Assembly: GCA_021780095.1 (NCBI GenBank)
Contig: JAJXZK010000210.1
Location: 1-6,543, forward strand
Origin: Acidobacteriota bacterium
Lineage (GTDB): Bacteria; Acidobacteriota; Terriglobia; Terriglobales; Acidobacteriaceae
DNA length: 6,543 nt
Reading direction: 5' to 3'
Shown here: positions 1-5,859 of the stretch, in pieces
Layout of the letters: each line of letters opens with the position of its first letter
Position numbering within the stretch: the first letter of the stretch is position 1
Notes under the pieces: model-generated
Told to the model about the DNA's origin: nothing
The model's input: only the letters and a program-made list of their open reading frames with translations
Databases searched by the model: none
Translations under genes and position numbers: made by a program

Positions 1-17
1 GCCGCATCGAAAAACAT

Positions 18-1034
18 ATGGAAACCGCAGAGGATGTATCCGCAACAACTCGGCAGCTTGGCAATTCTGACATGCAGATCACTGCCATCGGTTTTGGCGC
101 CTGGGCCATCGGCGGAGGCGACTGGCAGTTCGGCTGGGGATCGCAGGACGACAACGATTCCGTCGCCGCCATCCAGCGCGCGCTAGACCTCGGCATCAAT
201 TGGATCGACACCGCCGCGGTCTACGGGCTTGGCCATTCTGAAGAAGTGGTGGCACGCGCGCTTGAGGGCCGGCAGCAGAGGCCGTACGTCTTCACCAAGT
301 GTTCGATGATCTGGAGCAAGAAATTCTGGCAGACCAAGGATCAAATTCATCGCAGCCTGAAGAGCGATTCCGTCCGCCACGAATTGGAGTCGAGTCTCCG
401 CCGCCTGAAGCTGGACTTTGTCGATCTCTACCAGATCCACTGGCCAGATCCGGAAGGTGAAATCGAGGAAGGGTGGGAAACGCTGGCGAAGTTGAAGCAG
501 GAGGGGAAAGTCCGATACATCGGCGTATCGAATTTCTCTGTTGCGCAGATGGATCGCATCTCGAAGATCGCGCCCATCACTTCATTGCAGCCCCCGTATT
601 CCATGTTGAACCGCGGCGTTGAGAAGGAAATTCTCCCCTACTGCCAGCAGCACAACATTGGCGTCATCAACTACTCTCCCATGGTCTCGGGTCTGCTGAC
701 GGGCGCGATGACGAAGGAGCGCGTGGCCCAGCTTCCGGAAGACGATTGGCGTCGCAACAACGCCCGGTTTCAGGAGCCGCAACTGAGCCGCAATCTCAAT
801 TTGGTAGAACTGCTGCGGGAAATTGGCAGCGCGCACGGCCGCTCTCCCGGAGAAGTCGCAATTGCCTGGACCTTGAATCATGCTGCAGTCACGGCCGCCA
901 TTGTCGGCGCGCGCAATGCGAAACAGGTGGATGGGATCATCGGTGCCGCAACCTTCCGGCTGCAGCATGAGGAAATTCGCCGCATCGAGGATTTCCTGAC
1001 GGCAAATCCGGTACCGGTCAAGTCGAACAAATAA
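18..1034 (+). CDS. Aldo/keto reductase (NAD(P)H-dependent oxidoreductase)
   Basis: Predicted soluble (alpha/beta)8-barrel oxidoreductase that reduces aldehydes or ketones (or oxidises alcohols) with NAD(P)H; the substrate cannot be told from sequence. The 338-residue length is normal for the family. The catalytic tetrad is complete: Asp64 in NWIDTAAVYG, Tyr69, Lys94 in VFTKC and His141 in YQIHWPD. Other family marks are RQLGNSD at 12-18, GVSNFS at 169-174, NYSPMVSGLL at 218-227 and the cofactor-loop motif IVGARNAKQV at 295-304. The VSGLL and GARNAKQ segments resemble the bacterial IolS/YhdN-type branch rather than eukaryotic aldose reductases. The reading frame is open to the left edge, so the true start could lie upstream; ATG 18 is chosen because the conserved part begins about 11 codons later. 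No Shine-Dalgarno is visible in the 17 bases available. The family call is firm; the physiological role is unknown, and the neighbours do not clarify it. Confidence 0.95.
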   Translation: METAEDVSATTRQLGNSDMQITAIGFGAWAIGGGDWQFGWGSQDDNDSVAAIQRALDLGINWIDTAAVYGLGHSEEVVARALEGRQQRPYVFTKCSMIWSKKFWQTKDQIHRSLKSDSVRHELESSLRRLKLDFVDLYQIHWPDPEGEIEEGWETLAKLKQEGKVRYIGVSNFSVAQMDRISKIAPITSLQPPYSMLNRGVEKEILPYCQQHNIGVINYSPMVSGLLTGAMTKERVAQLPEDDWRRNNARFQEPQLSRNLNLVELLREIGSAHGRSPGEVAIAWTLNHAAVTAAIVGARNAKQVDGIIGAATFRLQHEEIRRIEDFLTANPVPVKSNK

Positions 1035-1048
1035 GCCAAGGCTTCGAC

Positions 1049-1054
1049 TATCCT
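1049..1054 (+). promoter_or_regulatory. Possible -10 hexamer (TATCCT) before nfo
   Basis: TATCCT matches the TATAAT consensus at four of six positions. It ends 7 bases before ATG 1062, the second possible nfo start. Used as a -10 box it would place the transcript start at about that ATG, giving a leaderless message. No good -35 is seen, as the upstream bases are the end of the reductase gene. It is listed because similar hexamers precede the next three genes; alone it is weak. Confidence 0.2.
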
Positions 1055-1055
1055 G

Positions 1056-2000
1056 ATGGCTATGTCTAAAGGTGTAGTTGCGTCGGCGAAACCGAAAACT
1101 TCTGAAACTGCGACGCCGTTGGTAATCCCGGCTAGCAAATTGATTGGAGTTCATCTCTCGACTACCGGCGGAGTCGCCGGAGCTGTTCGCCGCGCCCCTG
1201 AAATCGGGGCCAACACGCTGCAGATTTTTTCCTCCAGCCCGCGTATGTGGCGAGCATCCAAGATCACCGCGGATCAGGCCAGCGCAACCCGCGCCGCGCG
1301 GGAGGAATTGGGCGTGGGTCCGCTGGTCATCCACACCAGCTACCTGGTGAACCTTTGCAGCCAATCGGAGGAAGTGTGCGAGAAATCCGTGCTGGCGTTT
1401 CGTGGCGAGATTGAACGCGCGTTGGCTTTGGGCGCGGAGTATCTCGTGGTCCATCCCGGCTCCTACCGCGGCCTGACGCGAGCGCAGGGTCTTGAGCTGG
1501 CCGCGAAATCCATCCAGAAAGCCATCGCCAATCTGCCCTGGCAGCAGACGCCATTTCATATCCTGATCGAAAATACCGCAGGCTCGGAGCATTCGCTGGG
1601 CGGATCATTCGAGCAGGTTGCGGAGCTGATCGAGCATCTCCGCCCCTACGCCCCCGTCGCGGCATGCTTGGACACTTGCCACACCCACGTGTCGGGGTAT
1701 GACATTGTAAGCGAGGCCGGGTGGGCTGAAACCATGGCGCAGATTGAGAAGACAGTTGGCTTTGAAACCGTCCGCGTCTGGCACTGTAACGATGCCAAAG
1801 CGGAGCGCGGCTCGAAACTCGACCGGCACGAGCATATCGGAGAAGGGAAGATCGGGCTGGATCCGTTTCGCCGTCTATTGCGCGAGCCCAGATTTTCGCA
1901 CGCCGCATTTATCGCCGAAACTCCCGTCGATGCCCCCGGCGATGAAGAGCGCAATGTCCTCACCCTGCGCGGACTGGCAGGCTCGCTCGCGCCTCGCTGA
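1056..2000 (+). CDS. nfo: Endonuclease IV (apurinic/apyrimidinic endonuclease)
   Basis: Zn-dependent AP endonuclease of base excision repair: it cuts the backbone 5' of abasic sites and clears blocked 3' ends. The TIM-barrel core begins at KLIGVHLSTTGG (28-39). All nine metal ligands known from the E. coli enzyme have counterparts: His93 (VIHTSYLVNL), His133 (VVHPGS), Glu172 (IENTAG), Asp206 and His209 (CLDTCHTH), His243 (VWHCND), Asp256 and His258 (LDRHEHIGEG) and Glu288 (AETP). The enzyme should therefore be active. At 314 residues it is somewhat longer than the usual 280-300; the excess is a Ser/Thr/Ala/Lys-rich N-terminal stretch of about 27 residues that looks unstructured. ATG 1056 and ATG 1062 are both possible starts, and a TTG at 1140 would start right at the core. 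There is no Shine-Dalgarno. It follows the reductase by 21 bases, so it may be co-transcribed, though no functional link is evident. Confidence 0.96.
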   Translation: MAMSKGVVASAKPKTSETATPLVIPASKLIGVHLSTTGGVAGAVRRAPEIGANTLQIFSSSPRMWRASKITADQASATRAAREELGVGPLVIHTSYLVNLCSQSEEVCEKSVLAFRGEIERALALGAEYLVVHPGSYRGLTRAQGLELAAKSIQKAIANLPWQQTPFHILIENTAGSEHSLGGSFEQVAELIEHLRPYAPVAACLDTCHTHVSGYDIVSEAGWAETMAQIEKTVGFETVRVWHCNDAKAERGSKLDRHEHIGEGKIGLDPFRRLLREPRFSHAAFIAETPVDAPGDEERNVLTLRGLAGSLAPR

Positions 2001-2066
2001 AGCGAGAGAGTCGCCGACAACATGGTGTTCCGCAGGCAACAGAAACTTCAATGTCCTGGACGCGTG

Positions 2067-2093
2067 GGCAGGTGAGATTCTTATCGCCCTGCC
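2067..2093 (+). other. Imperfect hairpin between nfo and leuS
   Basis: GGCAGG (2067-2072) pairs perfectly with CCTGCC (2088-2093). Inside, GAT (2076-2078) pairs with ATC (2083-2085) around a TCTT loop, and G2074 pairs with C2087, leaving one bulge and one mismatch. The total is about ten base pairs. It lies 67 bases past the nfo stop and ends 8 bases before the TAGAAT hexamer of leuS. No T-run follows (the next bases are GTCCCATTTAG), so it is not a standard intrinsic terminator. It could weakly end nfo transcripts, be an operator, or be chance. The rest of the 2001-2116 gap shows no ORF, and no T-box sequence of the kind that controls synthetase genes in Firmicutes. Confidence 0.3.
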
Positions 2094-2101
2094 GTCCCAT
2101 T

Positions 2102-2107
2102 TAGAAT
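2102..2107 (+). promoter_or_regulatory. Candidate leuS -10 element (TAGAAT)
   Basis: TAGAAT matches the bacterial -10 consensus at five of six positions. It ends 9 bases before the leuS ATG, so transcription would begin only about 1-4 bases upstream of the start codon and give a leaderless or nearly leaderless mRNA. This fits the absence of any Shine-Dalgarno before ATG 2117. The best -35 candidate, TTCTTA at 2078-2083 with an 18-base spacer, is poor and falls within the hairpin described above. The promoter is inferred from position and match only. Confidence 0.4.
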
Positions 2108-2116
2108 CAAACCAGT

Positions 2117-4750
2117 ATGTCGAAAGCCGAATCCAGCCAGCCATCTGCCCCTGCCGCGACGGATCGAGTCCCGCGCTATAGCCCTGCCGAAATCGAACCG
2201 CGTTGGCAGGCACTGTGGGACGCACAAGCGGATCTTTACGCCGCCGAGCCGCCCACCAGCGGCAAGCAGAAATACTATGTGCTGGAAATGTTGCCGTATC
2301 CGTCGGGCCAGCTGCACATGGGACACGTGCGCAACTACGCCATTGGCGATGCGCTGGCGCGGCATATGTGGATGCGCGGCTACAATGTGCTGCACCCCAT
2401 GGGCTGGGATGCCTTCGGTTTGCCTGCGGAAAACGCGGCCCTCAAAAATAACACCCCTCCACGCGACTGGACACTGGCGAACATCACCGCCATGCGCGGC
2501 CAAATGAAACGCCTTGGCTTGAGCTATGACTGGCAACGAGAAATTGCCACCTGTCTGCCGGATTATTACCGCTGGAACCAGTGGTTCTTCCTCAAGATGT
2601 ACGAGCGCGGCCTGGCCTATCGCAAGAACAGCAAAGTGAACTGGTGCCCGCAATGCGCCACCGTCCTGGCCAACGAACAGGTGGTGAACGGCTGCTGTTG
2701 GCGGCATGAGGAAACCATCGTCGAGCAGCGAGAACTGGAGCAATGGTTTTTCCGCATCACGAATTATGCGGACGAGTTGCTGCGCGAGCTGGACAAGATG
2801 GCTGGCTGGCCGGAAAAAGTTCGCACCATGCAGCGCAATTGGATCGATCGTAGCGAAGGAGCCTTGGTCGAGTTTACGGTGATCCCAAAAGATGAGGATC
2901 GCCGCGGGCCGAGGTACGCGCCGGTCAAGCTGAACCTGACGGAAACCATGTTGGAACCTTCGCCCGACGAGCAGAAAATCGCCGTCTTTACCACGCGCAT
3001 TGACACGATTTTCGGCGCGACGTCGCTGCAACTGGCGCCCGAGCATCCGTTAGTCGCACAGTTTTCATCGGAAGACCCTGATCTGCAAAAGAAAGTTCGC
3101 GAGTTGTTGGAAGAACAGAAAATCGCCAAGGAAAAGGGTGACTTGGCAGTCCTCGCGAAAGAGGGCGTAGCCACCGGTCGCTTCGCGACGAATCCCTTTA
3201 CCCAGGAAGCTATTCCCATCTGGGTCGCCAACTATGTGTTGATGGACTACGGCACAGGCGCAATCATGTCCGTGCCCGCGCACGATGAACGCGACTTTGA
3301 ATTCGCGAAAAAGTTTGGCCTGGAATTGAAAATCGTCGTATTGCCGCGCCACGCCAATGAAGGCGAAAAGGGAAACGCAGAGCCGCTGCTGCCCTACACA
3401 CATGAAGACAGCCTGCTGATCAACTCTGGCCCCTTTACCGGTTTGGGATGCCAGGAAGCGCAGAAACAAATGACGGTCTTCGCGGAGCAGCATGGATTCG
3501 GCAAGGCTTCCACCACGTTTCGCCTGAAGGATTGGGGTGTGAGTCGCCAGCGCTACTGGGGCACGCCGATACCGATGATCTATTGCGACAAGGATGGCCT
3601 GGTGCCGGTGCCGGAGAATCAACTCCCCGTGTTATTGCCGGACAGCATCGCGATCACGCAGGAAGGCGGATCGCCGCTGTCGCGCGTGCCGGAGTTTGCC
3701 CAGGTAGTTTGTCCGACATGCGGCGGGACGGCCCGGCGCGAGACCGACACCATGGACACATTTGTCGACTCGTCGTGGTACTTCTATCGCTACACCGATC
3801 CCAAAAATAACCACGCGCCATTTGACACAGATACAGTTGCCTATTGGTTCCCGATTGATCAATACATCGGTGGCGTCGAACATGCCATTCTCCACCTGAT
3901 CTATTCCCGCTTCTGGACCAAGATGATGCGCGATCTTTGCCTGGTGAAAAACGATGAGCCCGTGGAGCGTTTGTTCACGCAGGGCATGGTCATCAAAAAT
4001 GGCGCCAAGATGTCGAAGTCCAAGGGAAATGTGGTTTCGCCCGACGACATGATCGCGAGTTATGGCGCCGATGCAACGCGCATGTATGCCTTGTTCGCCG
4101 CGCCGCCCGACCGCGACCTGGACTGGCAGGAAGATGGCGTCGCCGGAATCAGCCGATTCCTGTCGCGCGTGTATCGCTTTGCCATGCAGGCTATGCCGCG
4201 CGTTGTTGCCGGTCGTTCTCAGGCGCTGCCGTCGACGCTGAATCCGCTAGAGCGGCAATTGATGCGCAAATTACATCAGACGCTGCGCCGCCTGACACAG
4301 GAGTTTGACGGCCGGTGGCATTTCAACACCTGCATCGCCGCCATCATGGAACTGGTCAACGAATTGACTGCGGACGAAAAGGCGATCGCCTCCGGCGGCG
4401 TTGCGGACTCTGTTCTGTACGCGATCACGCGCAATCTCGTGTTGATGCTGCAAGCCTTCGCCCCGTATCTGGCCGCGGAACTCTGGTTGCAGATGGGGGA
4501 AGGTACGCAGTTACTGCGCGCCGCCTGGCCCGCGTATGACGAAGGCCTCGCTGCGGAACATGTACTGGAGGTGCCCGTGCAAATCAACGGGAAGTTGCGC
4601 GCTGTGGTGACCGTGCCGGCTGGAAGCGACGGAGAATTGCTGCGCGGGACCGCCGAACAAGATCCAAAAATTCAGGCGGGGTTGGCAGGAAAGGAAATCG
4701 TCAAGGTTGTGCTGCTGCCGGGCAAGTTAGTCAATTTCGTCGTCCGCTAG
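2117..4750 (+). CDS. leuS: Leucyl-tRNA synthetase
   Basis: Class I aminoacyl-tRNA synthetase that charges tRNA-Leu with leucine in the cytoplasm; essential for translation. The 877 residues match the usual bacterial length of about 800-880, and all domains are present. The catalytic core has the HIGH-type motif HMGH at 67-70 and GWDAFGLPAENAA at 96-108. A zinc-knuckle-like region has Cys177, Cys180, Cys194 and His197. The CP1 editing domain (about 245-430) holds the Thr-rich FTTRIDTIFG (291-300) and the VPAHDERDFEF segment (386-396) with Asp390 and Asp393, so hydrolysis of mischarged tRNA should be retained. The core resumes with DWGVSRQRYWG (472-482), a second CPTC zinc motif (532-535), DTFVDSSWYFYRY (547-559), GGVEHA (585-590) and KMSKS (631-635). 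An alpha-helical anticodon-binding domain (about 675-815) and the small C-terminal tRNA-binding domain (VQINGKLRAVV onward) follow. ATG 2117 is the only good start, shortly before YSPAEIEPRWQ. No frameshift or missing catalytic motif is seen. Confidence 0.98.
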   Translation: MSKAESSQPSAPAATDRVPRYSPAEIEPRWQALWDAQADLYAAEPPTSGKQKYYVLEMLPYPSGQLHMGHVRNYAIGDALARHMWMRGYNVLHPMGWDAFGLPAENAALKNNTPPRDWTLANITAMRGQMKRLGLSYDWQREIATCLPDYYRWNQWFFLKMYERGLAYRKNSKVNWCPQCATVLANEQVVNGCCWRHEETIVEQRELEQWFFRITNYADELLRELDKMAGWPEKVRTMQRNWIDRSEGALVEFTVIPKDEDRRGPRYAPVKLNLTETMLEPSPDEQKIAVFTTRIDTIFGATSLQLAPEHPLVAQFSSEDPDLQKKVRELLEEQKIAKEKGDLAVLAKEGVATGRFATNPFTQEAIPIWVANYVLMDYGTGAIMSVPAHDERDFEFAKKFGLELKIVVLPRHANEGEKGNAEPLLPYTHEDSLLINSGPFTGLGCQEAQKQMTVFAEQHGFGKASTTFRLKDWGVSRQRYWGTPIPMIYCDKDGLVPVPENQLPVLLPDSIAITQEGGSPLSRVPEFAQVVCPTCGGTARRETDTMDTFVDSSWYFYRYTDPKNNHAPFDTDTVAYWFPIDQYIGGVEHAILHLIYSRFWTKMMRDLCLVKNDEPVERLFTQGMVIKNGAKMSKSKGNVVSPDDMIASYGADATRMYALFAAPPDRDLDWQEDGVAGISRFLSRVYRFAMQAMPRVVAGRSQALPSTLNPLERQLMRKLHQTLRRLTQEFDGRWHFNTCIAAIMELVNELTADEKAIASGGVADSVLYAITRNLVLMLQAFAPYLAAELWLQMGEGTQLLRAAWPAYDEGLAAEHVLEVPVQINGKLRAVVTVPAGSDGELLRGTAEQDPKIQAGLAGKEIVKVVLLPGKLVNFVVR

Positions 4751-4819
4751 ATTTCCGGTTGCGGGCAAAAACGTCTCCGAGCTCCCTGCCATTTCGAGAG
4801 GCGCCATCCCACCGAGCGC

Positions 4820-4825
4820 TAGAAA
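4820..4825 (+). promoter_or_regulatory. Possible -10 hexamer (TAGAAA) before the membrane-protein gene
   Basis: TAGAAA matches TATAAT at four of six positions and resembles the TAGAAT before leuS. It lies 2 bases before ATG 4828 and 8 bases before an in-frame GTG at 4834. As a -10 box it would favour initiation at GTG 4834 on a leaderless message. No clear -35 is seen. The remaining bases from the leuS stop to here show no terminator and no Shine-Dalgarno. Confidence 0.2.
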
Positions 4826-4827
4826 TC

Positions 4828-5829
4828 ATGTACGTGAGGCAAGGACAGATCGAATTGCAATCCACATCCCCACTGCCAGCGCAGCACGAAGAAATCCGCG
4901 GAACGCAGTCGTTTCTGGCGACGATTGGCGAGTGTTGGAAACACCCGTCGCTGTTGGGCTTGGAGTTGTTGTGGCGCTGGGGGTTCGGAATCCCCGCGGC
5001 AGCCGTGTTGGCGTGGGAAGCGTACAAAATTCTCTCGTCCGTGTCTCTGGCCGGCACCGGTATTACGCATTTTTCTTTGATCGACACAGTCACGGCCGCG
5101 CAGATTCTCGCTGCCACGGCGGACATCCTGTTGCCGCCCATTCGTGAGGTGGCGCGCTGGCTTCTTCCCGTGCTGGCGGTGGCCTGGGCGATCGCGTCTG
5201 GCTTTGGCCGTTCCCTGATGCTGCGCCGATATGATCCCTTATTGCGCTTCGCTCCGTGGTTGATGGTGGGGCTTCAATTGCTCCGCGTCCTGGTACTGGG
5301 TGCGAGCTTCGCGCTGTGGTTCGTTGGGCTTCATTGGGCGGCGTGGAATTCGCTTAGCGGTCCTGCGCCCAGCCTGGTTCTGTATTTCATCCAGGCGATC
5401 GCGCTCTCCTTCGCCATTTTCTTTTGCTGGGCGCTCGTTAGCTGGGTCTTCAGCATTGCGCCGTTGTTGGCTCTGTTGGAAGGCACGGGATTGATCGCGA
5501 GCCTGGGCAACTCTGTCCGCTTTGGACGCGGCTCGTTGCGCGGACTGCGCTCCAAACTGGTGGAAATCAACCTGGTCCTCGGCATTGTGAAGGCGGCGCT
5601 GATCGTTCTCGCCATGGTCTTTTGCGCCACCCCGGTTCCATTCAAAGAAGAAATCAATGGAACCTCGCTCTACGTCTGGTGGGCGCTCGTGAGCGTGTGC
5701 TACTGCGTCGCCTCGGATTTCTTTCAGGTCGCTCGCATCATCGGATTCATGGAACTCTGGCGCGTCGCCAACCGCAACCCGCAGCCTCGGGAAATCTCAT
5801 TCCCGCTTGCGACGCCCGCGAACGAATAA
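4828..5829 (+). CDS. Conserved-looking multi-pass membrane protein, function unknown
   Basis: I do not recognise the family. From ATG 4828 the product has 333 residues. A hydrophilic N-terminus (1-28) leads into five to six hydrophobic segments at roughly 48-68, 109-126, 142-170, 181-212, 245-268 and 279-303, ending in a short polar tail. A basic, Gly-rich loop (about 228-243, RFGRGSLRGLRSK) between the fourth and fifth segments probably faces the cytoplasm. It is rich in Trp (15 of 333), often at membrane edges. There is no cleavable signal peptide, nucleotide-binding motif or catalytic signature, so a structural, transport or membrane-homeostasis role is as likely as an enzyme. The frame stays open upstream to a TTG at 4759, which would add 23 residues of non-hydrophobic sequence; ATG 4828 is preferred, but GTG 4834 is also possible. 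None has a Shine-Dalgarno. Codon use resembles the neighbouring genes and the frame is long and clean, so I judge it a real native gene. Confidence 0.8.
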   Translation: MYVRQGQIELQSTSPLPAQHEEIRGTQSFLATIGECWKHPSLLGLELLWRWGFGIPAAAVLAWEAYKILSSVSLAGTGITHFSLIDTVTAAQILAATADILLPPIREVARWLLPVLAVAWAIASGFGRSLMLRRYDPLLRFAPWLMVGLQLLRVLVLGASFALWFVGLHWAAWNSLSGPAPSLVLYFIQAIALSFAIFFCWALVSWVFSIAPLLALLEGTGLIASLGNSVRFGRGSLRGLRSKLVEINLVLGIVKAALIVLAMVFCATPVPFKEEINGTSLYVWWALVSVCYCVASDFFQVARIIGFMELWRVANRNPQPREISFPLATPANE

Positions 5830-5854
5830 ACTGCCCTGCGATACACTGGGCAGT
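5830..5854 (+). repeat. Perfect 7-bp inverted repeat before guaA
   Basis: ACTGCCC (5830-5836) and GGGCAGT (5848-5854) are exact reverse complements around an 11-base centre. The repeat starts at the base after the membrane-protein stop and ends 5 bases before the guaA ATG. It encloses the TACACT hexamer proposed as the guaA -10. No T-run follows, so it is not a standard terminator. As DNA it could be an operator placed to block the promoter; as RNA from read-through it would form a hairpin next to the guaA start. The symmetry is certain, the function is not. Confidence 0.45.
5842..5847 (+). promoter_or_regulatory. Possible guaA -10 element (TACACT)
   Basis: TACACT matches the -10 consensus at four of six positions and ends 12 bases before the guaA ATG, predicting a leader of only about 4-7 bases. 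TTGCGA at 5807-5812 would be a fair -35 by sequence, but the 29-base spacer is too long. The position inside an inverted repeat makes it more interesting than the match alone would. Confidence 0.25.
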
Positions 5855-5859
5855 AACCC

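Noticed and set aside
582..1592. A 336-codon open frame on the minus strand across the reductase and nfo genes
   Set aside because: It overlaps two genes with complete catalytic motifs. Its translation is rich in Arg, Gln and His without domain features, typical of an antisense shadow in GC-rich DNA.
2001..2116. A T-box or amino-acid-responsive leader before leuS
   Set aside because: The gap is only 116 bases, has no T-box consensus and no run of Leu codons in a small ORF, and the likely transcript start is at the leuS ATG.
2645..2707. The leuS zinc knuckle has Cys-x2-His (CWRH) instead of a second Cys-x2-Cys pair
   Set aside because: The same CWRH arrangement is, as I recall, present in other bacterial LeuRS such as that of Thermus, so it is a normal family variant.
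2081..3046. A 321-codon minus-strand open frame over the start of leuS
   Set aside because: It lies opposite the highly conserved catalytic and early editing domains of leuS and shows no recognisable family. Codon bias on the true strand explains the lack of stops.
5830..5859. Rho-independent terminator after the membrane-protein gene
   Set aside because: The 7-bp stem is followed by AACCCATGG with no T-run and an 11-base loop, so it lacks the required features.
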